Positions 26,443-34,409 of a DNA stretch of 64,000 nt are shown one piece after another. The translations under genes were made by a program, and so were the position numbers. The notes under the pieces were generated by a model. It worked only from the letters and a program-made list of their open reading frames with translations. It did no database searches and was not told the origin of the DNA. Source of the DNA: Segatella baroniae DSM 16972 = JCM 13447 (lineage in GTDB: Bacteria > Bacteroidota > Bacteroidia > Bacteroidales > Bacteroidaceae); assembly GCF_000426585.1 (NCBI RefSeq), contig NZ_AUFQ01000002.1:124001-188000 (forward strand). Direction: 5' to 3'. Position 1 is the stretch's first letter; the number at the start of each line of letters is the position of its first letter.

Positions 26443-28965
26443 ATGCTTAAGAACCTCCTTGCCTGCTGCATCCTCGCCTTCGGGCCGCTTCACGCCCATG
26501 CGCAGGCCCTCATCCCGCAGCCTGCCCGGCAGGAAATCCACGCGGGACACCTCGACCTCACGTCCAACATCAAGATTGTCGCACGGCTCCCCAAAGCCGA
26601 GAAAAGCCGGCTCACGGCGGTCGCCCGTGAGCTTTTCGAGCAAGCTCCCTCCAACCAACACAAACTCGTCCTCCTGCTGACGGCCGACGGAAAGGCCGCC
26701 GACGCCTGGAACGACGCCGCCCTGCAAGGCTATCGGCTGCACGTGGCCAACGACACCATCCGCATCGAAGCCCCCAGCGGCATGGGCGTCTTCTATGGAC
26801 TGCAGACCCTCGGCCAACTCATCGAGGGCGACCGCATCCCACACACGACAATCGTCGACCGCCCGAAGTACGCCCACCGGGGCTTCATGCTCGACTGCTC
26901 GCGCCACTTCTGGTCGGTGGACTTCATCAAGAAGCAGCTCGACGCCATGGCTTTCTTCAAGCTCGACCACTTCCATTTCCACCTGACCGACGGCGGAGGA
27001 TGGCGTCTGGAGATTGGAAAATATCCCGAACTGACACAAAAGACGGCTTTCCGCAGCCATGCCGACTGGGACGAATGGATTGACAACGGCCGCCGGTTTT
27101 GCGGCCCAAGCGACGCCGGCGCATACGGCGGCTACTATTCGCAAGCGCAAATCAGGGACATCGTGGCCTACGCGGGGGAGCGATACATCACCGTCATCCC
27201 CGAAATCGAAATGCCGGGCCACAGCAACGAGGTGCTCCACGCCTATCCCGAACTGTCGTGTACGGGCCAGGGCGACGGCTTCGACCTGTGTGTGGGCAAC
27301 CCGAAGACCTTCACCTTCCTGACCGACGTGCTGCGAGAGGTGATGCAACTCTTCCCTTCGCGCTACATCCACGTGGGCGGCGACGAGGCCACCATGCGCT
27401 TCTGGAAGAAATGTCCGAAGTGCATGGGACTCTACAAGGCCCACCACATGACCGACACCGCGCAGATACAGAGCCACCTGATGGCCCGCGTCGACAGTTT
27501 CCTGACCGCCCACGGGCGCAAAATGCTGGGCTGGGACGAGATTCTCGACGGCAACAGGCTCTCGCCGGGGGCCACCGTCATGTCGTGGCGGGGCGAGAAA
27601 GGGGGCGTTGAAGCTGCCCGACTGGGCCACCATGCCATCATGTCGCCGTCCAAAAAGTGCTATCTCGACAAGTATCAGACCGACCCGTCGACCCAGCCGA
27701 AGGCCATCGGCGGCTATACGCCCCTGGACTCCGTCTACGCCTACGACCCCATGCCGGCCGCCTTGGCGGGCACGCCCGAGGGCGCGCTCATCGACGGAAT
27801 ACAGGGCAATCTGTGGACGGAATACGTGGGAACGGAGTCTTATGCCGAATACATGACCTATCCGCGGCTGCTGGCCATCGCCGAACGGGGCTGGGGAACG
27901 ACCACCGCCTACGGGCATTTCAGGCGGCGCGTCGCGGCCATGGCCAAGAAAATGCGGGCCAAGGGCTACACCGTCTTCGACGTGGAACAGGCCGGGAAGC
28001 CTTTCGACTTCACGGTTCTGCAATGGAATATATGGCAGGAAGGCACGATGATCAAGGGCGGTTTCGACGCCATCGTGGAGGAACTGGCCCGCCTGAAGCC
28101 TGATTTCGTCACGCTGAGTGAAGTCCGCAACTACCACGACACGAACTTCACGGCCCGCCTCGTGCAGGCTTTGAAGAAGAAAAACGTCACTTACCACTCG
28201 TTCCTCTCCTACGACACGGGCGTGCTGAGCCGTCATCCCATCGTCGATTCCGTGGTGGTGTTCCCGCTCAACAAGGACCATGGCACGATCCACAAGCTGA
28301 AAGTGAACGTCAACGGACGCGCCATTGCCGTCTACACAGGCCACCTGGACTATCTGGACTGCGCCTACTACAACGTGCGGGGCTACGACGGCACCAACTG
28401 GAAGGAGACCACCCGCCCGTCGTCGGTGGACGAACTGCTCAAACTGAACAGGCTTTCATGGCGCGACGACGCGACAAGGGTGTTCCTCAACGAGGCCCGC
28501 CACGACCTGGCCGAGGGCACGGTCGTCATCTTCGGCGGCGACTTCAACGAGCCGTCCCACCTCGACTGGACGGAGGCCACGGCCCAACGCTACGACCATC
28601 ATGGCTTCGTCGTGCCCTGGACGGTGTCGAAGATGATGGAACAGGCCGGTTTCAAGGACACTTATCGGGAGCTTTATCCCAATCCCGTGACCCATCCGGG
28701 CTTCACCTACCCGTGCTACAACCCGCTGGCCGACATCAAACTGCTCACCTGGGCGCCCAAGGCCGACGAGCGTGAACGCATCGACTACGTGTATTACCAG
28801 GGCAAGGGCCTGCAAGCCACAGGCATTCAGATCTTCGGCCCCGCCGCTTCGGTGTGCCGGCTGAAGCCCGTCGAGGACGCCGAGGCCGATCCGAAGCTGG
28901 CACCCATGGGCATTTGGCCCACCGACCACAAGGGGCTGCTCGTGCGTTTCAGGCTCTCTCGATGA
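26443..28965 (+). CDS. GH20 beta-N-acetylhexosaminidase fused to EEP-family phosphoesterase
   Basis: 840 residues with a signal peptide (to about HAHAQ). Residues about 25-150 are the GH20b domain and 150-515 the GH20 barrel, with the catalytic Asp314-Glu315 in IHVGGDEAT and LTDGGGWRLEI. From about 523 to the end is an endonuclease/exonuclease/phosphatase domain: Asn529 (QWNIW), Glu560 (LSEV), His634 (YTGHLDY), Asp700/Asn702 (GGDFNEP), ERIDYVYY and Asp828-His829 (TDHKG). All metal and catalytic positions of both families are present. It could remove terminal GlcNAc/GalNAc and cleave a phosphodiester on the same glycan. It is the last gene of the PUL; the opposing SDR gene ends 15 bp away. Confidence 0.93.
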   Translation: MLKNLLACCILAFGPLHAHAQALIPQPARQEIHAGHLDLTSNIKIVARLPKAEKSRLTAVARELFEQAPSNQHKLVLLLTADGKAADAWNDAALQGYRLHVANDTIRIEAPSGMGVFYGLQTLGQLIEGDRIPHTTIVDRPKYAHRGFMLDCSRHFWSVDFIKKQLDAMAFFKLDHFHFHLTDGGGWRLEIGKYPELTQKTAFRSHADWDEWIDNGRRFCGPSDAGAYGGYYSQAQIRDIVAYAGERYITVIPEIEMPGHSNEVLHAYPELSCTGQGDGFDLCVGNPKTFTFLTDVLREVMQLFPSRYIHVGGDEATMRFWKKCPKCMGLYKAHHMTDTAQIQSHLMARVDSFLTAHGRKMLGWDEILDGNRLSPGATVMSWRGEKGGVEAARLGHHAIMSPSKKCYLDKYQTDPSTQPKAIGGYTPLDSVYAYDPMPAALAGTPEGALIDGIQGNLWTEYVGTESYAEYMTYPRLLAIAERGWGTTTAYGHFRRRVAAMAKKMRAKGYTVFDVEQAGKPFDFTVLQWNIWQEGTMIKGGFDAIVEELARLKPDFVTLSEVRNYHDTNFTARLVQALKKKNVTYHSFLSYDTGVLSRHPIVDSVVVFPLNKDHGTIHKLKVNVNGRAIAVYTGHLDYLDCAYYNVRGYDGTNWKETTRPSSVDELLKLNRLSWRDDATRVFLNEARHDLAEGTVVIFGGDFNEPSHLDWTEATAQRYDHHGFVVPWTVSKMMEQAGFKDTYRELYPNPVTHPGFTYPCYNPLADIKLLTWAPKADERERIDYVYYQGKGLQATGIQIFGPAASVCRLKPVEDAEADPKLAPMGIWPTDHKGLLVRFRLSR

Positions 28966-28980
28966 GCCGACGCCGTCCCG

Positions 28981-29703
28981 CTACAACCGCAAACGCCGCC
29001 AGACACAGCGAGGCAGCCGCCTCCAAAGGGCCGTGAAGAGCCGCCAACGCCAGTCGATGACGACCACATGGCGGCGACGCACGACGGCCTTGACGATTGT
29101 GCGGGCCACGGCGGCCGTGTCGAGCAGCATGGGATAGTGCATGGAGCCTGTCAACAGCGGCGTGTCGACGAAGCCCGGACGGATGTCGGTGAACCCGATT
29201 CGCAGTCCCTGCCTGTGGGCCAGCTGCTCCAGAGCCTGCAAGTAAGTGGACTGCATGGCCTTGGTGGCGCTGTAGGCCGCCGCGGGGCCGAGCCCTTTCG
29301 TGCCCGCTACCGAGGTGATACAGGCGATGTGCCCGCCACCTTGACGTGCCATGCGGCGGTAGGCCACGCCCACCATCCGCGTGAAACCCACGCCGTTGGT
29401 CGCCAGCGTGGCCATCTCGATGTCGGGTTCCAGCCCGCGGTTCTGCTTGCCTATGCCCGACGCGTGGAAATAGAGGTCTACGTGCCCCATCGTCTCGAAG
29501 AGTTGTTCCAGCTGTTGGGCAGCCTCGGCGTCGGTCACGTCGACGCGTGCCACGCTCACCCGCCCGGGAGCCATGGCCCGCAAGGCCTCAAGCGGTTCCT
29601 GGCGGCGGGCCGCCAACGCCACCGTCCATCCCTTCTCGATCAACAATCGGGCCACCTCGCGGCCGATACCGCTGCTGGCCCCCATGACAATAGCTTGATT
29701 CAT
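28981..29703 (-). CDS. Short-chain dehydrogenase/reductase
   Basis: 240 residues. The Rossmann motif MGASSGIGREV is near the N-terminus, the Ser of ITSVAG and the YSATKAM (Tyr-x3-Lys) triad follow. An Arg/Trp-rich tail (about the last 25 residues) is unusual. Starts at 29703 or 29709 are both possible; the longer frame to 29736 is unlikely. A good promoter lies at 29841-29872, giving a leader of about 130 nt that includes a repeated element. Substrate unknown. Confidence 0.88.
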   Translation of the reverse strand: MNQAIVMGASSGIGREVARLLIEKGWTVALAARRQEPLEALRAMAPGRVSVARVDVTDAEAAQQLEQLFETMGHVDLYFHASGIGKQNRGLEPDIEMATLATNGVGFTRMVGVAYRRMARQGGGHIACITSVAGTKGLGPAAAYSATKAMQSTYLQALEQLAHRQGLRIGFTDIRPGFVDTPLLTGSMHYPMLLDTAAVARTIVKAVVRRRHVVVIDWRWRLFTALWRRLPRCVWRRLRL

Positions 29704-29748
29704 ACGCATAACAATTGAGGATTTCAGTAAACACACAATACTTGTTAC

Positions 29749-29852
29749 AATGCCCGAGCGCAGCCTGACTTATACAAAGGCAGTGCCAGCGAGCGGCATG
29801 AGAACTTGTTCTCAAATGCCCGAGCGCAGCCTGCTTTATACAAAGATAGCGC
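29749..29852 (-). repeat. Two direct copies of a promoter-leader element
   Basis: Copies at 29749-29786 and 29815-29852, 66 bp apart, share ATGCCCGAGCGCAGCCTG, then TTATACAAAG. Read on the minus strand, each is a -7-like box followed by the same leader. Only the upstream copy keeps a perfect TATCTTTG; the other has TGCCTTTG. Between them is the palindrome TGAGAACTTGTTCTCA (29799-29814). Confidence 0.7.
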
Positions 29853-29872
29853 AAACCTCCCAAAAGTCCAAC
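29841..29872 (-). promoter_or_regulatory. Promoter GTTG-N20-TATCTTTG for the SDR gene
   Basis: -7 box at 29841-29848 and a TTG at 29869-29871, with 20 bp between, both on the minus strand. Confidence 0.55.
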
Positions 29873-30000
29873 AACGGGGTGGAAACGGCCGCAGGAATAA
29901 GCATACAAATTAATTGCAATCGCTTGATATACAACTACTTTCGCAACGAAACCGTTTAACGTTATTTATACTAAATCTGCCATTTTACCTTACTTTAGGT

Positions 30001-30032
30001 ATTGACACGTATTGAAATAATGCCTATATTTG
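30001..30032 (+). promoter_or_regulatory. Promoter ATTG-N20-TATATTTG for the small peptide gene
   Basis: ATTG 30001-30004 and TATATTTG 30025-30032; predicted start about 35 nt before the ATG at 30074. The upstream 29955-29985 contains ACCGTTT and AACGTT inverted words that might be an operator. Confidence 0.65.
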
Positions 30033-30073
30033 CAGTGAATTTATCAGGTTACTAATTTTAGGAGGACACGATT

Positions 30074-30184
30074 ATGAAACAGAAGGAATCTTTATTACCG
30101 CAAATCCTACAGGATTTCACTCGTGAAAGAACGGATGACGACACCCAACTTTACATCCTTGAGACAGATGTTTGGTTCAACTAA
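30074..30184 (+). CDS. 36-residue peptide of unknown function
   Basis: ATG to TAA encodes 36 residues, beginning MKQKESLLPQILQDF and ending QLYILETDVWFN. The AGGAGG at 30060-30065, 8 bp before the ATG, is far stronger than other ribosome sites here. A consensus promoter (30001-30032) lies upstream and a perfect 12-bp-stem terminator (30227-30259) downstream, so it is a compact monocistronic unit. The peptide is acidic in its middle (TDDDTQ), has no signal peptide or membrane helix, no Cys, and an aromatic C-terminus. I do not recognise the family. A modified-peptide precursor, a signalling peptide or a leader peptide are open options; no maturation enzyme is adjacent. Confidence 0.6.
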   Translation: MKQKESLLPQILQDFTRERTDDDTQLYILETDVWFN

Positions 30185-30226
30185 AGCATGGTTCATTTGA
30201 AGATTAAATAAATGAAAACCCCTTTT

Positions 30227-30260
30227 GAGGCCCGGCTGCGACGACAGCCGGGCCTCTTTC
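30227..30260 (+). terminator. Intrinsic terminator of the small peptide gene
   Basis: GAGGCCCGGCTG / CAGCCGGGCCTC, a perfect 12-bp stem with a 6-nt loop, followed by TTTC. It lies 43 nt after the peptide stop codon. Confidence 0.85.
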
Positions 30261-30305
30261 GTGTGCGTTTGTCTTTCAACCCCATCGCCTTCTCGATTTC
30301 AAAGC

Positions 30306-30428
30306 TGTCTGGACAAGGCCGAAGAACTGCAATACGTTCCGCTGCCGGTCGACGGCCAAATCGACCGCATCACGATAGAGGCGGGATATGGCTACAGAGG
30401 ATTCGCCGAATTGTTCTTCTACCAGTAG
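30306..30428 (+). pseudogene. Possible 3' remnant of an unidentified gene
   Basis: A short open stretch encodes about 40 protein-like residues ending in RITIEAGYGYRGFAELFFYQ and a TAG, directly followed by a terminator at 30459. There is no convincing start or ribosome site, and its 5' part runs into the preceding terminator zone. It may be the tail of a gene lost by deletion. Family not recognised; could also be chance. Confidence 0.25.
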
Positions 30429-30458
30429 GCCAGCAGCCCGCCCTTCGACCTGAACGAC

Positions 30459-30497
30459 AACGTCCCGACCGGCAGTCTGCCAGTCGGGACGTTTTGT
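30459..30497. terminator. Bidirectional terminator before cysS 3' end
   Basis: AACGTCCCGAC / GTCGGGACGTT, an 11-bp perfect stem with a 13-nt loop and a TTTT run on the plus side. It can serve the remnant on the plus strand and cysS (stop at 30523) on the minus strand. Confidence 0.8.
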
Positions 30498-30522
30498 ATG
30501 ATGACCTGTGGGGTGGCGGTTG

Positions 30523-32013
30523 CTACTTGTTCAGCTTCCAGGTGACGCCGTCCTTGGTGTCTTTCACCTCAAAACCGGCGGCGGAGAGGGCGTCGCGTAT
30601 CTGGTCGCTCACGGCCCAGTTCTTCTCGGCCTTGGCCTTGGCGCGCAGTTCGAGCACCATGTCGACCACCTTGCCGTAGGCTTCCTCGCGCCGTTCGTTG
30701 TTGTCGGCCTGTTCGCCGCGCAGTCCCAGCAGGTCGCAGACGAAGAGCCGCATCGTCTCGGACAGCTCTTTCAGGCAGTCGGCACATATCCGCGCCTTGT
30801 GGTCGAGCAGCGTGTTGACGACGTGGCAGGCCTCGAAGAGGTAGCTGATGACCTGTTGGGTCTGGAAATCGTCGTTCATCGCGTCGTAGCAACGCTGCCG
30901 AAGCTCCCTGACGAACTGCTCCGTCGCGTCGTCGCACGTGTCCGACACAGGCACGCGGGCCAAGTCTTCCAGCCCGTTCATCAAGCGTTCCAGCCCCTTC
31001 TCGCTCGCTTTGAGGGCGTCGTTGGAGAAGTCCACGGTGCTGCGATAGTGGGCGGAGAGAATGAAGAAGCGGATGGTCATGGCGCTGTAGGCCTGTTCCA
31101 GACTGGCATGGCTGCCTGTGAAGAACTGTTCCAGCGTGATGAAGTTGCCCAACGACTTGCCCATCTTCTGGCCGTTGATGGTGATCATGTTGTTGTGCAT
31201 CCAGTAACGCACCATCTGGTCGCCCTGACTTGCCACGGCCTGGGCTATCTCGCACTCGTGATGGGGGAACACCAAGTCCATTCCTCCGCCGTGGATGTCG
31301 AAGTGGTCGCCCAGGTATTTGCGGCCCATGGCGGTGCATTCGCAGTGCCAACCGGGGAAACCTGTGCTCCAAGGGCTGGGCCAGCGCATGATATGTTCGG
31401 GCTGGGCTTTCTTCCAAAGGGCGAAGTCGGCCTGGTTGCGCTTCTCTCCTATGCCGGCCAGCGAGCGGCTTTCGTTGATGATGTTCTCCAGATTGCGGCC
31501 CGAAAGAATGCCGTATCGGTGGTCTTTGTTGTATTTTTCGATGTCGAAATACACGCTGCCGTTGCTCTCGTAGGCATATCCGTTGGCCAGAATCTGCTTC
31601 ACCAGCTCCTCCTGCTCGATGATATGGCCCGTAGCCTGCGGCTCGATGGAGGGCGGAAGCACGTTGAGCGCGTCCATGGCCTGGTGGTAACGGTTGGTGT
31701 AATGCTGGGCGATTTCCATCGGTTCGAGCTGCTCCAAGCGTGCCTTCTTCTCTATCTTGTCGTCTCCCTCGTCGGCGTCGTGCTCCAAATGGCCCACGTC
31801 GGTGATGTTGCGCACGTAGCGCACCTTGTAGCCCAGGTGCTTCAGATAGCGGAAAAGGATGTCGAACGTGATGGCGGGACGGGCGTGTCCCAGGTGCGGG
31901 TCGCCGTAGACGGTGGGTCCGCAGACGTACATGCCCACGTTGGGCGCGTGCAACGGCACGAATTTCTCCTTACGACGACTGAGCGTGTTGTAGATCAGCA
32001 ATGTCTGTTCCAT
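30523..32013 (-). CDS. cysS: Cysteine--tRNA ligase
   Basis: 496 residues. Class I synthetase motifs: [15 protein letters not shown] (HIGH-type) and KMGKSLGNF (KMSKS-type); the zinc-site Cys in MYVCGPTV and WHCECTAMG are present. It charges tRNA-Cys. The start at 32013 ([11 protein letters not shown]) fits the family; the frame extends to 32067 but across the promoter. A consensus promoter lies at 32038-32068. Confidence 0.96.
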   Translation of the reverse strand: MEQTLLIYNTLSRRKEKFVPLHAPNVGMYVCGPTVYGDPHLGHARPAITFDILFRYLKHLGYKVRYVRNITDVGHLEHDADEGDDKIEKKARLEQLEPMEIAQHYTNRYHQAMDALNVLPPSIEPQATGHIIEQEELVKQILANGYAYESNGSVYFDIEKYNKDHRYGILSGRNLENIINESRSLAGIGEKRNQADFALWKKAQPEHIMRWPSPWSTGFPGWHCECTAMGRKYLGDHFDIHGGGMDLVFPHHECEIAQAVASQGDQMVRYWMHNNMITINGQKMGKSLGNFITLEQFFTGSHASLEQAYSAMTIRFFILSAHYRSTVDFSNDALKASEKGLERLMNGLEDLARVPVSDTCDDATEQFVRELRQRCYDAMNDDFQTQQVISYLFEACHVVNTLLDHKARICADCLKELSETMRLFVCDLLGLRGEQADNNERREEAYGKVVDMVLELRAKAKAEKNWAVSDQIRDALSAAGFEVKDTKDGVTWKLNK

Positions 32014-32037
32014 AAGCGGATGATTGGTAATGATGTG

Positions 32038-32068
32038 CAAAGGTAATGGAAATATGATGAAAATCAAA
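32038..32068 (-). promoter_or_regulatory. Promoter TTTG-N19-TACCTTTG for cysS
   Basis: -7 box at 32038-32045 and TTTG at 32065-32068 on the minus strand, a full consensus. The ATG at 32013 is about 25 nt downstream of the -7 box. Confidence 0.7.
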
Positions 32069-32099
32069 GCGCGAAAGTCCTAAACCACGGCCTTGCGGG

Positions 32100-32795
32100 C
32101 TATTCCGCGGCGGCGGTGAGCAACAACCGGCGGGCAAACTCCCAGATGACGATGCCTGCCGTGACGCTGACGTTGAGGCTGTGCTTGGTTCCGAACTGCG
32201 GAATCTCCAGGCAACCGTCGCTCATGTCGACCACGCTTTGCTTCACGCCCCTCACTTCGTTGCCGAAGATGATGGCTGTTGGGATGGCGGACGGCGGGCG
32301 GCGGGCGGCGAGGGCTGGCCGGTCGGTTTGCAAGAGCTGGCCTTTCGGCGTGTCGAAAGGCAGCGGTTGGGCGGTGAAAGATGGGTCTTTCGGCGTGTCG
32401 AAAGGCTGCTTTTGCGTGGTGAAAGCTGGCTGATGGGAAACCAGTTGCAGGTCTTGCAGTTTCGTGGAACCTTGCACTTGCTCGATGCTATACACGAAAC
32501 AGCCGTCACGATGCAGCTGTTCGACAGCCTCTTCGGTGGTCGCGAAGTAGCGCCAGTCCACGCTGTCCTCGCCTCCAAGGGCCGTCTTGTGAATCTCGGG
32601 ATGGGGCGGTGTGGCCGTGATTCCGCAGAGATAGACGGCCTCCACGCGAAAGGCGTCGGCCGTGCGGAACACGCTGCCCACGTTGTAAAGGCTCCGCACG
32701 TCGTCGAGAACGACGATGAGCGGCAGCTTCCGGGCTTCCTTGAACGCCTCGACGGAAAGCCGGTTCATCTCGATGGTCTTGAGTTTGCGCATCAT
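32100..32795 (-). CDS. TrmH/SpoU-family RNA 2'-O-methyltransferase with repeat-derived insertion
   Basis: 231 residues. SPOUT methylase motifs: LDDVRSLYNVGSVFRTADAF (motif 1), FGNEVRGV (motif 2) and LEIPQFGTKHSLNVSVTAGIV (motif 3), so it should methylate a tRNA or rRNA ribose using SAM. Between the strand ending in EQVQGSTKLQDL and the strand TAIIFGNE lie about 54 extra residues (118-171) rich in Pro, Gln, Phe and Lys, encoded by the same kind of repeat found in intergenic gaps. The frame stays open. It overlaps the sufE stop by 4 bp (32792-32795), indicating translational coupling. Confidence 0.88.
   Translation of the reverse strand: MMRKLKTIEMNRLSVEAFKEARKLPLIVVLDDVRSLYNVGSVFRTADAFRVEAVYLCGITATPPHPEIHKTALGGEDSVDWRYFATTEEAVEQLHRDGCFVYSIEQVQGSTKLQDLQLVSHQPAFTTQKQPFDTPKDPSFTAQPLPFDTPKGQLLQTDRPALAARRPPSAIPTAIIFGNEVRGVKQSVVDMSDGCLEIPQFGTKHSLNVSVTAGIVIWEFARRLLLTAAAE
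32283..32444 (-). repeat. In-frame repeat module inside the TrmH-family gene
   Basis: Contains CTTTCGGCGTGTCGAAAGGC at 32342 and again at 32387, offset 45 bp (a multiple of three), plus CTGCTTTTG and GCTGG words like those of the intergenic modules. It maps to residues about 118-171, between core strands of the methylase fold. Confidence 0.7.
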
Positions 32796-33217
32796 GATTT
32801 GGCTGAATACACCAGCGCATAGGCCTTGATGCGCTTCACCATGGCCAATAAGCCATTGCTACGGGTGGGCGACAGATGGTCGCGAAGGCCGATGCGGTCG
32901 ATGAAATAGAGGTCGGCGGCGAGGATTTCCTGCGGCATGTGCCCGCTGATGACACGGATGAGAAGCGCGATAATGCCCTTCACAATGAGCGCGTCGCTCT
33001 CCGCCGTGAACCTCAGACGGCCCTCGACAAGGTCGCACTGCACCCAGACACGGCTCTGACAGCCGTCAATCAAGTTCTGTTCAGTTTTGTATTTGTCGTC
33101 CAAAGGCGCCAGGTCGTTCCCCAAGTCGATGAGCATTTGGTACTTGTCCATCCAATCCTCGAAGTCCTCAAACTCCTCGATGACTTCGTCCTGTAGTTCG
33201 TTGATCGTTTTCATCAT
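32792..33217 (-). CDS. sufE: SufE-family Fe-S cluster assembly protein
   Basis: 141 residues, normal for SufE. The IDGCQSRVWV segment carries the conserved sulfur-accepting Cys. It accepts persulfide from a SufS-type desulfurase. Starts at 33217 or 33214 are both ATG; the frame to 33280 crosses the promoter. The ATG lies only 4 bp after the -7 box, so the mRNA may be leaderless. Its 3' end overlaps the methylase start by 4 bp. Confidence 0.93.
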   Translation of the reverse strand: MMKTINELQDEVIEEFEDFEDWMDKYQMLIDLGNDLAPLDDKYKTEQNLIDGCQSRVWVQCDLVEGRLRFTAESDALIVKGIIALLIRVISGHMPQEILAADLYFIDRIGLRDHLSPTRSNGLLAMVKRIKAYALVYSAKS

Positions 33218-33221
33218 GCTG

Positions 33222-33253
33222 CAAAAATAACACAATCTATCCGAACTGCCAAG
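33222..33253 (-). promoter_or_regulatory. Promoter CTTG-N20-TATTTTTG for sufE
   Basis: -7 box at 33222-33229, CTTG at 33250-33253, minus strand. The predicted start site falls on or beside the ATG codons at 33217/33214. Confidence 0.55.
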
Positions 33254-33292
33254 GCAACGGGATTGAAACTTCCGCCGCAAAGGGGCATGAAG

Positions 33293-34087
33293 CTACATCT
33301 TCACGAACTTCACAGGCTGGCGTATCACCACTTTCTTCAACTTGGGATACTGCTTTTCGTAGAAACGGCCTACGCTGCGCTCCAGTCCGAGCTGCGGACT
33401 GACGCTCATGTTCTCCACCGGTTCTTCCACGTCATGGTCGAACAGGGTGAGCTGAAAGACGTCGGTGGCGTCCTGAACAGCCTTGTTCCATACGACGGCG
33501 TACTTCTCCAGCACCTTGTCCGCCTTGTCGTAGATGTACAGGCGATAGGCTTTGGCCGGCACGTATGCCCGCATCCTGATGACATAGCGCAACCCGGCGA
33601 AGCGTTCCTGCGCATCCTTGACGATGGCCAGCGAGTCGTCGTGGCCCACGCCCTTGACCGTACAGCGCACTTCGTCGCCCGTCGTGATGACGGTTCTCGC
33701 AATCCACGCGTTTTCAAAATCAGTCACGACGACCACGAATGCGGCCGACTGGCCTTTGGCGTCGGTCACGGTGATGCGGGCCGAACCCTCCTTGACGCCC
33801 TGCACCACGACCTGCTTCGGCTGGTCGTTGACGCAACGCGCCGTGGCCACGCGCTCGTCCGACGACACGGCTGTAATACTGCCCGACGCGCCCTGCACGT
33901 TGACGCTGCCGCCTTCGGTGGTGTACACCTTGAGCGTGTTGCCTTCCAGCCTCACCTGCTTGCCTGTCAGGATGTCACCAATCACTTCGTCCTGTGTGAA
34001 AAACAGCCTTTCGTCGTCGCTGCATGCTGTCAGCAGCAGCCCACCGGCCAACGCCAGCATGGAAAAAAGAAAATGAATTCGTTTCAT
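33293..34087 (-). CDS. Lipoprotein with Ig-like (Big-type) domain
   Basis: 264 residues. The signal LALAGGLLLTAC gives a lipobox with the Cys near residue 20. Residues about 25-115 look like a bacterial Ig-like (BIG2/IPT-type) repeat (GNTLKVYTTEGGSVNVQGASGSITAVSSDERVATA...GSARITVTDAKGQSA). The C-terminal half has no recognised domain. Start at 34087 is chosen because the upstream extension (to 34174) lacks a signal. Function unknown; probably surface or periplasmic. Confidence 0.72.
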   Translation of the reverse strand: MKRIHFLFSMLALAGGLLLTACSDDERLFFTQDEVIGDILTGKQVRLEGNTLKVYTTEGGSVNVQGASGSITAVSSDERVATARCVNDQPKQVVVQGVKEGSARITVTDAKGQSAAFVVVVTDFENAWIARTVITTGDEVRCTVKGVGHDDSLAIVKDAQERFAGLRYVIRMRAYVPAKAYRLYIYDKADKVLEKYAVVWNKAVQDATDVFQLTLFDHDVEEPVENMSVSPQLGLERSVGRFYEKQYPKLKKVVIRQPVKFVKM

Positions 34088-34256
34088 GAGAGATCCCTCC
34101 GTTTTATACTTGTTTTCTACTTGACAAACGACGTAACGTCGGAAATCTTGCAGCAACATCCGCGATATTTTCATCCCGTATGAGGATGATAAAGTGAAAA
34201 GACCTATATTTTAATAAGGTGTAATAGCCGTAAAGTCATCGCTGAATAGAAAAAAC

Positions 34257-34274
34257 ATCCTCATAAATGAGGAT
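34257..34274. other. Palindrome ATCCTCAT-AA-ATGAGGAT in gap 34088-34409
   Basis: Perfect 8-bp stem with a 2-nt loop in the divergent gap between the Ig-like lipoprotein and the haem operon, about 65 bp upstream of the operon -33 box. Possible operator site; another ATGAGGAT copy is near 34180 (TATGAGGATGAT). Confidence 0.4.
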
Positions 34275-34337
34275 AAATTAGCCTTTGTGCTGCATTTTCA
34301 TAGCCGTTCCTTTCCTTCAAAATCGCAACAGATGGGT

Positions 34338-34369
34338 ATTGCATACCAGTAGTATCCCCACTAACTTTG
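34338..34369 (+). promoter_or_regulatory. Promoter ATTG-N20-TAACTTTG for the haem operon
   Basis: ATTG 34338-34341, TAACTTTG 34362-34369; predicted start about 35 nt before the ATG at 34410. Together with the palindrome upstream this may be the regulated promoter of the HmuY locus. Confidence 0.65.
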
Positions 34370-34409
34370 CAGAAGATTATCATAAATAAAACTAAAACAT
34401 TTTACACAA

